From contig NC_080672.1 in NCBI RefSeq assembly GCF_030247195.1, positions 401,715,037-401,779,036 on the forward strand: a stretch of 64,000 nucleotides of DNA, in the 5' to 3' direction. Position numbers and translations under genes: made by a program. Below the pieces are notes generated by a model, which did no database searches, was not told the origin of the DNA, and saw only the letters and a list, made by a program, of their open reading frames with translations. This DNA is from Topomyia yanbarensis. Lineage: Eukaryota > Arthropoda > Insecta > Diptera > Culicidae. This document shows positions 1-11,872 of the stretch, piece after piece; within the stretch, counting starts at the first letter, position 1; each line of letters opens with the position of its first letter.

Positions 1-494
1 TTTTCGTGTGCGGGCCTCTCCCTTTGACTATGGAGAGAAAAATGTACAAAGCGAGAGAACAAACTTTACTACGCCACACTCTCACCGAGCAGTCGGAGTA
101 CAGCAGCAAAACAAAAATGTATTCTACTGCTGTACGGGAAAATGTACTCGGTTTGGCTACCTTTCTGACAAGAGCTGTAGTGATGCGTCGCTGTAGAGGG
201 CTGTACGGCTTGTACGAATGTAAATATACCGAAAAAAATGTAGTTTATCGGTACCGTTGGCATCCCTGCTGGCAGGAGTCGAGCTTAGGCAGCATTACTA
301 CGAATCGCTCAAGTCTACCAACATATCTCAAGGCAAAGACAGACTGTCCCTCTTTACCATGAGAATCGACGGTATTTTTGCTGTCTCGTTAAAAGGCATG
401 GTATAGCAAGGGTAGTGTTTTCTAAGCCGACAAAAACGAGTTTAAGATTGAGAATCTTACAATAACGAAAGGTTTGCGATTACTCTTATATTTT
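1..494. other. Unassigned AT-rich sequence
   Basis: Several open frames cross this stretch, but none resembles a known protein and they overlap in different frames. The motif AAAAATGTA recurs (near 40, 115 and 233), which suggests a decayed interspersed repeat. No splice-bounded exon or RNA gene was seen. Confidence 0.3.
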
Positions 495-657
495 TGTGAA
501 TTATGCCTATCGTCCATTATGTCTAACGTAGATTATGCCAATTGTCCATTATGCCTAACGTATATTATGCCACTCGTCCATTATGCCTAACGTATTTATG
601 CCTAACGTATGTATGCCTAACGTACTTATACCTAACGTATTTATGCCTAACGTCGCG
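495..657. repeat. Minisatellite, TATGCCTAACG core
   Basis: Direct tandem repeat. The left part has a unit of about 28-30 bp that pairs a TATGCC..TCGTCCAT module with a TATGCCTAACGTA module. The right part collapses to about five copies of a 13-15 bp unit built on TATGCCTAACGTA. The change of unit length suggests that one half-unit expanded secondarily. An open frame reading antisense through it shows a repeated TLGI motif and is a by-product of the repeat. Confidence 0.85.
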
Positions 658-659
658 CA

Positions 660-2730
660 CCCGTTTTGCCTGTAGAATCGCGCTGAATTGCGGAGAACAG
701 TGACTTGGAGAAACTTTTTTCCAGGTATTTCCACCCAACAAACCAATGTAGAAAAATAAATGTCATCATCGAATCGATGTGACTTTAATTCTTGAATATA
801 CCCGGAATCTGTGATTTTTGGAATTGTCGGTAATGGACAAAATATTCTTTGATTGCCCATCAAGGTTCTAGACCTGCAAATCGAAGTAATTCGATGTCTA
901 TTTCAAAAGATTTTTAAAAATTGAAATACTACGATCGTACCGGCAAATTCTTATGTGATCGTAGTAATCATCCTGTGACTCCGGAATCAAAAGTCAGATC
1001 TGAATGAAATTCAATGGCAATCAATGGGATACTGTATCCTTCATTAGATGTCAAGTTTGTAAAATACAAGTAATGCTTCATCCGTTTTAATATGCATCAT
1101 TTGGATGTCATTGTGATGCCAGTTTATATGGGGATATGCTGTGTAATTCAACCCGTAACTCCGGAACCGGAAGTTCGATCAACAAAAACTTCAATAGTAG
1201 CTGGTGGGAGTGTTATACCGTTGATTTGAAACTAAGTTTGTGCAACTCTTTTAATTTGAAAAACCGATTTTTTGCATCCGATCTTTTTGGTTCACTGTTG
1301 GACAACATCGATTCTATTGATTCAATAAAATCGATTTTTCTTTCAAAATTCTCATTGAAAAAAACACGATTTTTTCCACAATCGATTTTTTTTCCTCGAA
1401 AAACCGTTTTTAGGCATTGATTTTTCCCGGCTTGATGTTCGACAACATCGATTTTTTCGAATTAAAAAGATCGATGTAGCAAAATCGATTTTATTTTTCA
1501 AAATGCTCATTACTACTTTTTAACATGGATATGCAATGGTGCAACAGGTTCCCTATCATTGGCTCGAATCAATGCTAGTCGAAATGTCAGTTGATAAAAT
1601 GTTCATCCGGAGAGTTTATTCATTTGGCTAGCGTTGCCAAATTTATTTTGCTAGACACCACCTAATGGGGCTACGCCACATCGTTTTTTCACGTATTAGG
1701 CATAGGCCCTATGTTTGAGTAAGCAAGACCATAGAGCTGATCATAGGTTGGCTTGCGAGAGACAGCCGCTTCCGATGGCGGGTCGATGGCCTCAGTTATG
1801 CAGCCAAGCTGTATCACACTGACCCACTTTAGACAGAAGAGAGCCGGATCGGAAGTTTCCTAAAACATAATCTGGAAAATAATAATTTCCTGACAACTCT
1901 CCATGTACCCGGTGAACTCCAACGATTTTGACACCTGGGCACCAGTTTGATACTACTGAATGAACCTTGTTTACCTTCCACGAGTTTTGATTCGAGCCAA
2001 CAACATCAAGCCATTTCGACATGCCTAGTAAGTCCAGCCGGAATACTGATTAGAACGAGCCAGAATCTAATTCGAAGATATGATATGGTTTTATACTTGT
2101 GCGAATATCCCTAGGTGTTACATACATGATAATGATTTGTTGTGGTGAATAACGTTGTGTCACGGCTGAAAATTTTAGCGTCAGTCCTTTGGGAATCTAA
2201 ATTTTTTAGGGGATTATCATCTATTCCGATCCGAAAAAAGTTCAGCTATGGTCTGACTACTTTCAAGGTTTATGATTTTTACGGAGACTCGGAGTCTTTG
2301 ATGACGAATCTTGTTTGACGTTAATTTTAACACCAGTTGAGTTTATTCAGGAGAACTCATTTAGACAGGGGCCTAGAGCCCGACGCTAATTCAAAGCAAT
2401 AAGAATACGAGGGTAGAGACAGAAATTATGAGATTTTAGAAATTTAAAGACGAACAAGGAGCTAGCAAGGCAAAAATGAGGCCACTTATCTTTATTCATT
2501 CTATGGGTGGATGCTGCCGATTCAAATATAATGATATGTACCGTAATCAACAATCCGCCAACCAGGGCATAGCGCTGAAAAAATTTCTCCTCAGTGTACT
2601 GGTCTTTATATACAGTCTCCTGAATAGATGCTCCGTACGATGCCTTCAAACACCAAGCGCCAATTGATTTCACGAATCTACTGTTCATTATTTGCGAATG
2701 TAACTTACACGAAATAAGTGATAGTCAAAC
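660..2730. other. Unassigned AT-rich sequence with decayed repeats
   Basis: No credible gene. From about 1,250 to 1,500 the motif ATCGATTTTT recurs with Ts and As around it, and GACAACATCGATT occurs twice (near 1,301 and 1,441), so this part looks like a degenerate internal repeat. Short open frames at 1,792-2,022 and 2,386-2,688 (both minus strand) show no recognisable domain. Confidence 0.3.
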
Positions 2731-3054
2731 GTCAAACGAACGAGCGTCGACGATTTTTTTTTTTTGGAAATCTGGCTTTTCGGTGTTTTCTAATGTTTTC
2801 AACCGCAGAAATGAATGTATCGCTTGATGATGGAACAAACATTCGCATCAATTCTTCGGATTTTTGTATGATACAGGCGAGTTGAATTCCCCAAAAAATC
2901 TTTTGTTCAGTAAACCGATCTGTACGTCCAGTCACCCGGAAAAATGTTCCTTCCGTCGCTTTTAAACACCTTGCATAACTGTTGTTCGAAAGTCGAACTG
3001 AAAAAAAGTAATAGTAAACATCAAAGGAGCGCAAAACGACTAAGGGCGCTAGAA

Positions 3055-3205
3055 GTAGAGGTGTGCGCCGATGCATTTTTAATCGGCGGCGGCGTAAGCA
3101 AGATTTTTGGCCGGCGGCGGCGGCCTTGGCGGCGTCACGCCGTTGGACCCTATCGGCGGCGGCGCGCCGGCGCGTGTCGGCGTGACGAAAATTGACGCCT
3201 ATGTA
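3055..3205. repeat. GGC-rich interspersed repeat, copy 1
   Basis: An abrupt island of CGG/GGC trinucleotides in AT-rich DNA. It begins near TGTGCGCCGATGCATTTTTAA and ends near GTCGGCGTGACGAAAATTG. A second island of the same make-up lies in the opposite orientation near 6,500-6,625, sharing TGTGCGCC ends, GATGCATTTT and long GGC runs. This is probably a short non-autonomous element. The antisense open frame through it (2,732-3,280) is low-complexity and not a gene. Confidence 0.6.
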
Positions 3206-3725
3206 ACTAAAAAAAATTCTTGACAGTACAATTCCTTTCCCAAATTTTCGGTTTCTATTGTAACAGACTTCACAGCACATACAAACAAACGTTACAGTTT
3301 AAAGAAAATCTAAAAAAATCATCGCCCACGATGTACTAGCGACATTTGTTGAACACATTGCACAAAATGTAATTCTCGCAACCATATCAAATTTTTTTTT
3401 TCAACTGAGGCTCCAATAGTGCCCATCCTGCTTACCAAATGCAAGATGATAAATGAAAGGTGGAACTATTTTTACAGTTGTAAAATTTGAAGAATGACAT
3501 AGAAAAATTGTCGATGTCGCATACTACGACTTCGCATGAAATAATGATTGCAATGGACAAATTTGAAGAATGCAGAGTAACGACTGTATTTCAATGACCC
3601 ATAATAATTATTTATTGTTACATATTTGGGAAATTAAGCAACGGTAAAAGTTTTTGTTTTTTTTAGGAAATTAATTGTTGTTGTCGTTTCATTGTTTTTT
3701 GTTTCTATTTAGCCATCTTTACCGT

Positions 3726-4399
3726 AAGCCCGGAGACAATTGACAGCTCCCATATATTGAATTCATAAGCCAATTTTGGGGTGATTTGGTGATGTCCTGG
3801 CGGCTCGAATGGAGCAAAATTTGAAAAAGGCGCATCCCATTTATTATTTTCCATATCTGTGGAAAATAATCAATTTAAGCATTTCTACTATTTCTTTTTG
3901 CTGCTAGAATTCTGATAAAAACACAAATTCTATTCAAAACGAATTGTTAAGCTTGGTGGTGATGTACTTTCATTGGCCAAAATGATTTTCATTTACATTT
4001 CTCGAGATAAAAAGCACCAATAATTTAACGATTTCAAACTTCACACAACAAGAAAACCAAAACATGTTTAGGAAGGAAGAGAGCCGGTTGTTAAAAACAA
4101 CGACTTCCAGCTAAATATATAATAAGATTTATGTAACTTTGCTGACGGTTTTCAGTTAGGGATAAATTTATTCTCTAATAATAGTTTTCTTTATTCATAT
4201 TTTGGAATAAGCTTTTTCTAAATGTTGTTCTAGCCGCATTGATCGCATGCATAACACACGTAACGAAACACGCTTTTCTTTTGAAACTTTTTCGTTTCGT
4301 TGTTCGTGGTACTCATACAGAGAAGGCATACTAGCGACACCATCAAATCGGTGGTGCATATATGAAACAAGCACTATCTGTCAAGTTGTCTCTGGGTTG
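3726..4399. mobile_element. hAT-like non-autonomous element, copy 1 (674 bp)
   Basis: The ends are imperfect inverted repeats. The left end reads AAGCCCGGAGACAATTGACAG and the right end, complemented, CAACCCAGAGACAACTTGACAG. The element is flanked by an exact 8-bp direct repeat TTTACCGT (3,718-3,725 and 4,400-4,407), which supports both boundaries. Eight-base duplications and CA-starting termini fit the hAT superfamily, though P-like elements also make 8-bp duplications. No transposase frame is visible. A longer relative occupies 22,024-23,145 in the opposite internal orientation. Confidence 0.8.
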
Positions 4400-5021
4400 T
4401 TTACCGTCGCTCTTTTAGAATCCCGCAGATATCAGGTACCCTAACACGAGGCGTTATTATTGGCTTTACTGCGCAGAAATGTCACTTTTAATGATCGTGT
4501 AAGGACACCTTTCAAGGTAGATACATTACTGCATTTTCCAGGCTGATGTTTACTTTTACTTATTGTAAGTACAAAATCGCCACGATGATAAGGAATACGA
4601 TTCCCTGGCACTACATTTTCTTACAACGTACGATCTGCTTCTATCTTGAGTGTAAAGTATGCTCGATGTGCTGGAATCATACAGATCTACACCCTGACGA
4701 AACCGTTGGTAATAGACGCAATAAAATATTATTGTAAGAAACCCGTGACCAAACGCCATCTCTCATTCCTGACGAAACCTAAATATACAGTTACTATCAA
4801 TCATAATCATTCCACGACTTGACGTGTTAGCTCCTGTTAGGTTGAAACTGATCACTAAACAAGTCTGATTGAAAATGGTCTGAGCGTATCTCTGGTTTTC
4901 GTAGCACCTGCACCCGCCAATTTGTCCAGCAGTTCCGGGGACCAACAAATACTAATCCATTGCATACATTCGATACACCGAATCAATTAAATTACTAATA
5001 TCCTGTTATGAGCTTACTCAC

Positions 5022-5175
5022 CGATCGGCATCGTGTTGTAACTTAAGAAATGGTTGTGAACAACTCCCACCTTGGGCACTTCTACAAGAATGAATTTCAC
5101 ATTTCCGGCCCATATTGTTTGTTTTGGTTTGCATGAGATTAAAAAGACCGTAACGTTTTTGGGTGGGTGCGGAAA
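5022..5175 (-). CDS. Possible internal exon, product unknown
   Basis: On the minus strand an open stretch of 51 codons ends at a strong donor (ATCG|GTGAGTAAG; plus-strand complement at 5,016-5,021). It includes the peptide NVKFILVEVPKVGVVHNHF. The proposed acceptor (TTACTTAG) has a poor pyrimidine tract, and a run of this length can arise by chance, so the call is weak. I do not recognise the protein. A continuation at about 4,763-4,950 on the same strand is open in more than one frame and could not be resolved. Confidence 0.2.
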
Positions 5176-5489
5176 CTAAGTAACGCATTCAGCTCTGTGT
5201 CAAAATCTCTTCACTAACGCCACCGATTTGTAATTAAAATCGACCGTTTTTTTCTACGGGTGATGAAAATTCATCTCGTGTTACGTCTTATTTGTCTGTG
5301 ATACCGGGCTGGTGCAACTTACACTGAAAATCTTTCTTGAGTGGGGCTCATCTGTGCACCAGCGTCGCGAAAAGTCAAGATCACTTTGCTGAACTATTCT
5401 TCGAGAAAAAAAATTTAAAATAGGTCACGATTCAATCAATGATAAATAAACCTCGTATTGAAAATAATTTTTGTGTTTTCACAAAACTA

Positions 5490-6510
5490 GTTTAAGCAAA
5501 AAAAGATGACATTATACTCAAATGTTTAGTAGGTGGTTGTGTCTGAATATGTTTAATATTTTTATGATTATAATTCATAACTCGATGAAACATTGATTTG
5601 TATTAACTTTATTGACTAAAACAGTCAAGAATTGAACGACGTGCAACGATTTTCGTAAATTCTCGTCGTGTTATCGTGATATTTTAGTCTTGAGCTTATC
5701 GTTGGATTTTTTACACAGAGTCACGTGTCTTATAGTTTTCTAAATTATTTCACGGATATGAATTGTGGCTAGGTAATGTATTTTGCTCAGCGCAGTTTCA
5801 TTTAATTCCGAATATTCCTCTGAATTTTAACAAAGGAATAATAGGGTCCTAGTAATGTCTTTGTATCTAATGCTCGTGCCTATGAGACTGGCTGCTAGCA
5901 GTTGTACACAATTGCTCACATAGAGATTTCAAGCAGAGCGAATAATCCATGAATAATAGTCTGAGTTCCTTGTAATTGTTTACGTAAGTACAATAAGAAT
6001 ATGTGAAAAATTAAAAATCATGAATTAAATCATCAACAGTTTCACGAGCACGACTGGTGAATCGTATGTAGCATACCAGGAATTAAGAATCGGTTAAAAA
6101 ATCAATGAATAATACACTGCGTTCCAGTGAAATTGATTACGTGCAAAAATTTGGATCAGGCACATAATCGTAAATTTCAGGCACATATATCTTGAAAGTG
6201 GAAGTTTTTTTTTAAATTTGTGGACCATTTCACACACACGAATGGTGAATTGAAACTTATATACTCACAATCATAACCAGTTGACGAAGCAAGAATGGAT
6301 CTTTGAATTGTATAACGAGGGTCGTGTAATGGTTTTCGAGAAAATATCAAGATTATTTTAATTTTGTAATCCAATTGACGACCACTAATACCAAATAATG
6401 ATCAAGATGTGATAAATCTGGAATCAGTTAACGTTGTATATTCGGTCCATAGACAATGTTCCTAGGTTTGTGGATAAAATTTTGAGTCAACAATTTTAGA
6501 GTTCGCGAAT
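5490..6510 (+). repeat. AT-rich interspersed repeat family A, copy 1
   Basis: Shares ordered blocks with 56,520-57,300 in the same orientation. Examples are AATGTTTRGTAGG next to GGTTGTG, GATTTGTATTAACT next to GACTAAAA, and ACAATGTTCCTAGG/ACAATGTTTCTAAATG next to GTGGAT. Part of the family lies inverted at about 27,180-27,500. The short open frame on the minus strand at 6,177-6,374 has no recognisable domain. The class of element is not known. Confidence 0.55.
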
Positions 6511-6625
6511 TGTCGGCGCGGGTAAAATGCATCGGCGGCGCGCCGCCGATCTACCGTTCGGCGTCGGCGTGCGTTAAAAATTACCGGCGGCGGCGGCGTG
6601 GCGCGGAGGCGCACAAGTCTAGCTA
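6500..6625. repeat. GGC-rich interspersed repeat, copy 2 (inverted)
   Basis: CG-rich block of CGGCGG and GGCGTC triplets with the boundary GGCGCACAAGTCTA. It carries ATGCATCGGCGGCG, the counterpart of GATGCATTTTTAATCGGCGG in the copy near 3,060, in the opposite orientation. The composition is sharply different from the flanks. Confidence 0.6.
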
Positions 6626-6863
6626 GAAGACCAAGACACGGCTCTGGTCATCCATTGACCATGAAATTTGGCAAATATGTTATTAAATGTATTAGAAATT
6701 CCAATCTTCGGTACAATAGAAACTATCAAACACAAACTTATATCTGTAGTGGTAATTTCAGTTATAAACTTTAAGAATAATAATAAAAATTGTACTATTC
6801 ATTATAGTTCAATAATACTGTTCAATTTATATTTTCGTTGCATTAGGCAGCACAAATCTCGAC

Positions 6864-7018
6864 AAACTTGTGATTAGGGCATATAAGCCTTGAAATTCAC
6901 TTTGGGAGGAAATTCCGAATAAACCATTATTGACCGAACATAGTTCACATCAGTCCCTGAAAGTGTAAACTTTTGTCTTTATTTTGACAGTCGGCTTATA
7001 CGTCCTAATCACAAGTTT
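6864..7018. mobile_element. MITE with GTGATTAGG..TATAAGCC termini, copy 1
   Basis: Inverted ends: AAACTTGTGATTAGGGCATA at the left, and at the right the complement of AAACTTGTGATTAGGACGTA. They are followed inside by the subterminal motif TTTTGACAG. A relative at 46,507-46,708 shares the TATAAGCC and TGACAG blocks. It is too short to code for a transposase, so it is read as a non-autonomous DNA element. Confidence 0.6.
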
Positions 7019-7560
7019 TCCGAGAAATAGTCACCACCAATACACCAATCCCCTAATCGTACTCCAGCCCACAACTTATTTGGTATTTATGTACTTTGAA
7101 TGAATCATTCTATGGTTACCCATTCTAACGTCAGTTTAGGATTGTTTGGTGGCCGCTTTGTCCCACCAAACACAACATAATGAAAATGAAATTAGATTCT
7201 GAATTTCTTGTAGCAACGCCGGTTTTGCAAGATACTGATGAGACGAAGTCGAAATGCAACTCTATGACATCCATTTTGAAAATGATGTATTTAAAAATAC
7301 CAATGCTATCTTCCGTGGTAGGTACAATAACGGCACAACACTTTAAATTTGAAGAGGTTCGCAGAAGAAAACAAATTATTTTTTCGAACTGAAGTACCGT
7401 CCCGAAGCACTAGGTGAATGAGAAAAATTTAAAACTACATATTGCAATTGTGCCTCCCATTTAAGAAGCAACCATAATCAACCACTAATAGCTCATAAAA
7501 AGATATCAGAATGTGCTTTAAATTGAGCGTGAATATCTATAAATAAAAAACCGCAACGAG
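7019..7560. other. Unassigned sequence with a diverged GATGAGACGAAGTCG motif
   Basis: An open frame at 7,180-7,392 contains GATGAGACGAAGTCGAAATGCAA. The same motif occurs in other repeats of this window (23,600, 35,050, 37,190 and 48,700), so this is probably a decayed repeat fragment and not a gene. Confidence 0.35.
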
Positions 7561-8499
7561 ATTCCCCGATCCGGCAGTCAGCGCTTTGCAAATCTACTTT
7601 CCATTTCATTCCCCACACGTCATATCATCGTCGGTCCCTGACCATACTCAACTACATATGTACGTATATACGGCGCTCGATCCAATCCCGTGTTCTATTC
7701 CCGGTTCATTCCCGTGAGCTGTCGCAAATCCTACCTAACACAATTAGAATCACCCATACAAACACTCAAGCAGCCAGCGCTCCCCATTCTCCATCCACAT
7801 TCGGCGGCTCGAGCGTCACGAGACTCGATTCGGTTCCTGTGCTGTGCTGTGCTCCCCATATGGAGTCCCGTCCCGACCGACAGGCCGACACAGCCAGAAA
7901 GTAAACGTAAAACCCGAACCTTTCCCAACATGAAATTGAATGTTCCATCTTTGCCTTTCCATATAATAGCCCATACCAACATACCAACCGCTTGAGCATA
8001 GATTTATTTTTATATTACCTTCATCTGGTTCCCCTTTTCGTACGCTCGGTCGGTTTGTGCTTTGCCGGATTGCTCTCACCATTCGAACTCTCGTTTTGCG
8101 TTGCCCCACACTATGCCCTGCCGGTCCTGTGGGTGGTGGGTGCCTGGTTGGGTGGCATGTGAGGGCAAACATTTCTCCGCTCATTCAAAACAAATTAAAA
8201 ATACAAACACGACTGCGACGATAAAAAACAACTCGCGATGTGATCGTGTATTTGTGCAACACGAGCCGTTCGGCGAGTTGACCCTCGTGCATGGCCATCA
8301 TCATATCAGTGGCAGTACTATTCCTGCTACTACTACTACAAAAGTACACAACCGAGGCTAACATCACAACTTCGGATGAACTGCCGCCGGTTCGTTTCGA
8401 CTACTTCCCCATCGTGTTCGGATGAACGCTCTCACTGGCAGCTCTCAACACTCAGCTCTCTTCGTTGTCTGCTTCACTCTCGGCAGAACTTCGTGTCGG
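7560..8499 (+). other. GC-balanced stretch, possible upstream or 5'UTR DNA
   Basis: Clearly less AT-rich than its surroundings, rich in TCCC and CTGTGC tracts, and free of the interspersed repeats seen elsewhere. Open frames run on both strands but overlap and lack recognisable domains. It leads into a possible first coding exon at 8,500, so 5'UTR or promoter DNA is a reasonable inference. Confidence 0.3.
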
Positions 8500-8621
8500 A
8501 TGAACAACGCAAAGTTTATGCACAAAACGGAATCGGGCATCGAAACAAAACAGCAATCGCGGAAAAAATGCATGTTGATGTTACCTTCGCAAAGATCGGC
8601 TATGTTTAGAGGCGGCTTTCG
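8500..8621 (+). CDS. Possible first coding exon, product unknown
   Basis: An ATG at 8,500 opens 40 codons that run directly into a consensus donor (TTTCG|GTGAGT, GT at 8,622). The exon would end in phase 2. The peptide starts MNNAKFMHKTESG and contains the basic stretch KQQSRKKC. No downstream exon could be matched in this window, and the family is not recognised. A non-coding first exon is an equally good reading. Confidence 0.3.
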
Positions 8622-8694
8622 GTGAGTTTTGGTTGGGCTCACGTTTCGCTCAGGTGCAAGGTGAAATGTGGCGTGTGGTGTACTTTGTAGTGGT

Positions 8695-8732
8695 TTGTTG
8701 TTGTTGTTGTTGTTGTTGTTGCTGCTGTTGTA
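8695..8732. repeat. (TTG)n microsatellite
   Basis: About eleven TTG/CTG triplets. On the minus strand this reads as runs of N or Q, but no supported exon contains it. Confidence 0.9.
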
Positions 8733-9469
8733 GTCGTAAACTAAAGCTGGCGAAGGGCGAAAGGGGTAGAAGATGTACGTATGTTTTAATTGTGGGTATT
8801 GTCTGTAGATCGTCTTCACTTCCGGCGTTTCTTGAATCAGCTGTTGTTTGCGGTGCCGAAATGTGTTTTAATTAGTGAATGCTGCCGATGAGTACTGTTG
8901 ATTAATATGGTAATTATTGTAGTGAAATGAATTTTTAAGACTTAATAGATACTGCATTCTATTGAAAGCACCGCATTTGGTAGGTAATTGCTTGTTATTT
9001 CTGTGAGGAGCAGTCCAATAGTAGTACTTCTAGTCTAATGGGAATTACCCGAAAATGTCATGAGTCATGTTTGCGAAAAATGATGACCATCTTGCATACT
9101 GCAAATGTCAGTACAGCAGGAAAACGGTTTGTTTTTTTCCTTTGGATAGATCAACTATTATTTGTTATTGGAACACCGTTGGAAAGTTTATAGCGGAACG
9201 TTTCTAGAAGTCAACATTAATTTGAATTTAAATTTAGGAACATTTTACAAATATTTTCTTCAGCTAAATTTGCTCTCGAAATTACCAAATTTTTTCGCTC
9301 AATTCTTAATATTCACTACTCGTTGCCATGAATGTTGTAGATCCGAGTTAAAGCATTTATCCGTTGATAATGATTACAAATTAATAGAATTATTGTTCAA
9401 TGCATGTAAGAAATATAACTAGTTTTTAATGACTTTGAGCCATTAACGGGGGATATCCTCTATTAAGCA

Positions 9470-10215
9470 TAGAGCTTGTCCGATCGACACTCCGAATATA
9501 TTTGCTCACTTTGCAATTCATCCCGTCTCGAGTAGCGGAAATGTGAAAAGAGAACAGTTTGGAAAATTGATCAGCATTGCTATCGGCCGATATGAATTTT
9601 AAGCGAAGGTTTGTTTTTCTAATCCAGAATGGCAATCAATAAAAACTCGCGAGAAATTGTTATTCTCCACAAACTTTTGAGTTGGTTTAAAAAATAGATG
9701 CAGTGATAAAATTTTTCTGAACATTATGGGATAAGCAACCATGACCGTAAAAATGGATCATTTTGTGAATTTTAATTGAGAATATTGTGAAAGTGGTCAT
9801 TTTTTTTGTTTTTGATGTAAAATGGTCATTTTAAAATCCTGTTTTTACGGCCTGTTTTGTTGGAGGTTTAAAATTGGAGAAGCTGGAACGAAAATTTCAA
9901 AAAATTGTTAATATCAATATCCTACTCTACTAGTCCTCATAGAGGAGCACAAAAATATAAATTATTTGAAAACAAAAAAAAACGATGCATTTTTTATAAA
10001 AAAAATATCATTTTGAAAAATTCCCGCATTTTGCATTTTATAATGACTTTTCGTTTTTTGTTTTGCTTTTTTTTTGTTTTTTTCCTTATTGTTTTTTTTG
10101 TTTTGTGCTTTTTACTCCGCAAATATTTGGTCACTTTGCTGTTCATCCCAGTTCGAGTAGCGGCAATGTCATTATGGGATAAGTTATGTACAATGCACAT
10201 TATGGGGTAAGTCCG
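9470..10215. repeat. Duplicated repeat module before the heptamer arrays
   Basis: Two blocks share the motif order TATTTGSTCACTTTGC, ATTCATCCC, TCGAGTAGCGG, AATGT and later ATTATGGGATAAG (9,495-9,735 and 10,120-10,215). Another shared module (GGTCATTTTAAAATCCTG / GGCCGCTTTAAAATTCAG and what follows) occurs at about 9,780-10,050 and 10,470-10,730. Both instances of that module end in a T-rich simple sequence. No protein is coded; the open frames here are T-runs. Confidence 0.55.
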
Positions 10216-10742
10216 TTAAAACACAACAAAAAAAATCTTGTAACTTTACATCTTGCCAGATGCACATAAAAGGAGCGTCCCAATTCACATAAATTTACAT
10301 TTAATTTCATTTCATGTTGTTTGGCTTTTCTTGGGTCATTCAGTCTGAATTTTACATCAATTTATCTCACAAAGTTTAATTTTACATATCAGAACATGTA
10401 AAATCCTAGTATCAGACATGTAATTTTCATTTTTTCTATGAGTGAATGCGTAGCGTGGCTATTTTGGGAATTTTATTTGGGCTTATTGTGACTTTTTGAT
10501 GGAAAATGGCCGCTTTAAAATTCAGTTTCTACGGTATTTTTTGTTGGAAACCCAGAAACTGAAATCAAATTTCCGAAAAAATATTACTCTATATCATAAT
10601 GGGTCACAGAGAAGTTAAAATATATCAATTTCAGAAAAAGATTTGAAAAATAAATCGATATTTTTGTTTACAATTTTTTTTTTACATTTTGAAAAATCAC
10701 CGAATTCTCTTTTTGTCTTTTGTCTATCGATTTTTGGTTTTT

Positions 10743-11490
10743 GCTTTTAGCTTTTAGCTTTTAGCTTTTAGCTTTTAGCTTTTAGCTTTTAGCTTTTAGC
10801 TTTTAGCTTTTAGCTTTTAGCTTTTAGCTTTTAGCTTTTAGCTTTTAGCTTTTAGCTTTTAGCTTTCAGCTTTTAGCTTTTAGCTTTTAGCTTTTAGCTT
10901 TTAGCTTTTAGCTTTTAGCTTTTAGCTTTTAGCTTTTAGCTTTTAGCTTTTAGCTTTTAGCTTTTAGCTTTTAGCTTTTAGCTTTTAGCTTTTAGCTTTT
11001 AGCTTTTAGCTTTTCGCTTTTCGCTTTTAGCTTTTAGCTTTTAGCTTTTAGCTTTTAGCTTTTAGCTTTTAGCTTTTAGCTTTTAGCTTTTAGCTTTTAG
11101 CTTTTAGCTTTTAGCTTTTAGCTTTTAGCTTTTAGCTTTTAGCTTTTAGCTTTTAGCTTTTAGCTTTTAGCTTTTAGCTTTTAGCTTTTAGCTTTTAGCT
11201 TTTAGCTTTTAGCTTTTAGCTTTTAGCTTTTAGCTTTTAGCTTTTAGCTTTTAGCTTTTAGCTTTTAGCTTTTAGCTTTTAGCTTTTAGCTTTTAGCTTT
11301 TAGCTTTTAGCTTTTAGCTTTTAGCTTTTAGCTTTTAGCTTTTAGCTTTTAGCTTTTAGCTTTTAGCTTTTAGCTTTTAGCTTTTAGCTTTTAGCTTTTA
11401 GCTTTTAGCTTTTAGCTTTTAGCTTTTAGCTTTTAGCTTTTAGCTTTTAGCTTTTAGCTTTTAGCTTTTAGCTTTTAGCTTTTAGCTTTT
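10743..11490. repeat. TTTTAGC heptamer array, about 107 copies
   Basis: 748 bp of almost perfect TTTTAGC. The only visible variants are TTTCAGC near 10,866 and two consecutive TTTTCGC units near 11,012-11,026. This very low divergence implies recent expansion or ongoing homogenisation. Confidence 0.97.
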
Positions 11491-11872
11491 TGTTTTTGGG
11501 TTTTGGTTTTTGGTTTTTTGTTTTTGGTATTTGGTTTTTGGTTTTTGGTTTTTGGTTTTTGGTTTTTGGTTTTTGGTTTTTGGTTTTTGGTTTTTGGTTT
11601 TTGGTTTTTGGTTTTTGGTTTTTGGTTTTTGGTTTTTGGTTTTTGGTTTTTGGTTTTTGGTTTTTGTTTTTTGGTTTTTGGTTTTTGGTTTTTGGTTTTT
11701 GGTTTTTGGTTTTTGGTTTTTGGTTTTTGGTTTTTGATTTTTGTTTTTTGGTTTTTGGTTTTTGGTTTTTGGTTTTTGATTTGTGGTTTTGGTGCTTTGG
11801 TTTTTGATTTCTGGTTCTTGGTGTTTGGTTTTGGTTTTGTGGGGCTTGGTTTTTAGTTTTTGGTTGGGTTTG
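11491..11872. repeat. TTTTTGG heptamer array
   Basis: Continues directly from the previous array with the same 7-bp period but the unit TTTTTGG (two substitutions from TTTTAGC). It is clean in the middle and degenerates toward 11,872. It gives open frames in all three forward phases coding FGFWFLV repeats, which is the expected result of a stop-free heptamer and not a gene. Confidence 0.95.

Noticed and set aside
2732..3280. 182-codon minus-strand frame
   Set aside because: Passes through the GGC-rich repeat and homopolymer T; no domain.
4545..4567. 23-nt microexon between TTTTCCAG and GTAAGT
   Set aside because: Too short to judge, no neighbouring exon in phase.
10743..11490. TTTTAGC array as a telomere repeat
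   Set aside because: Diptera do not use short telomerase repeats, the array is internal, and the unit differs from the insect TTAGG motif.
11490..11856. Three overlapping long frames coding FGFWFLV repeats
   Set aside because: They arise in all three phases from a stop-free 7-bp repeat; there is no start context, splice site or non-repeat sequence.
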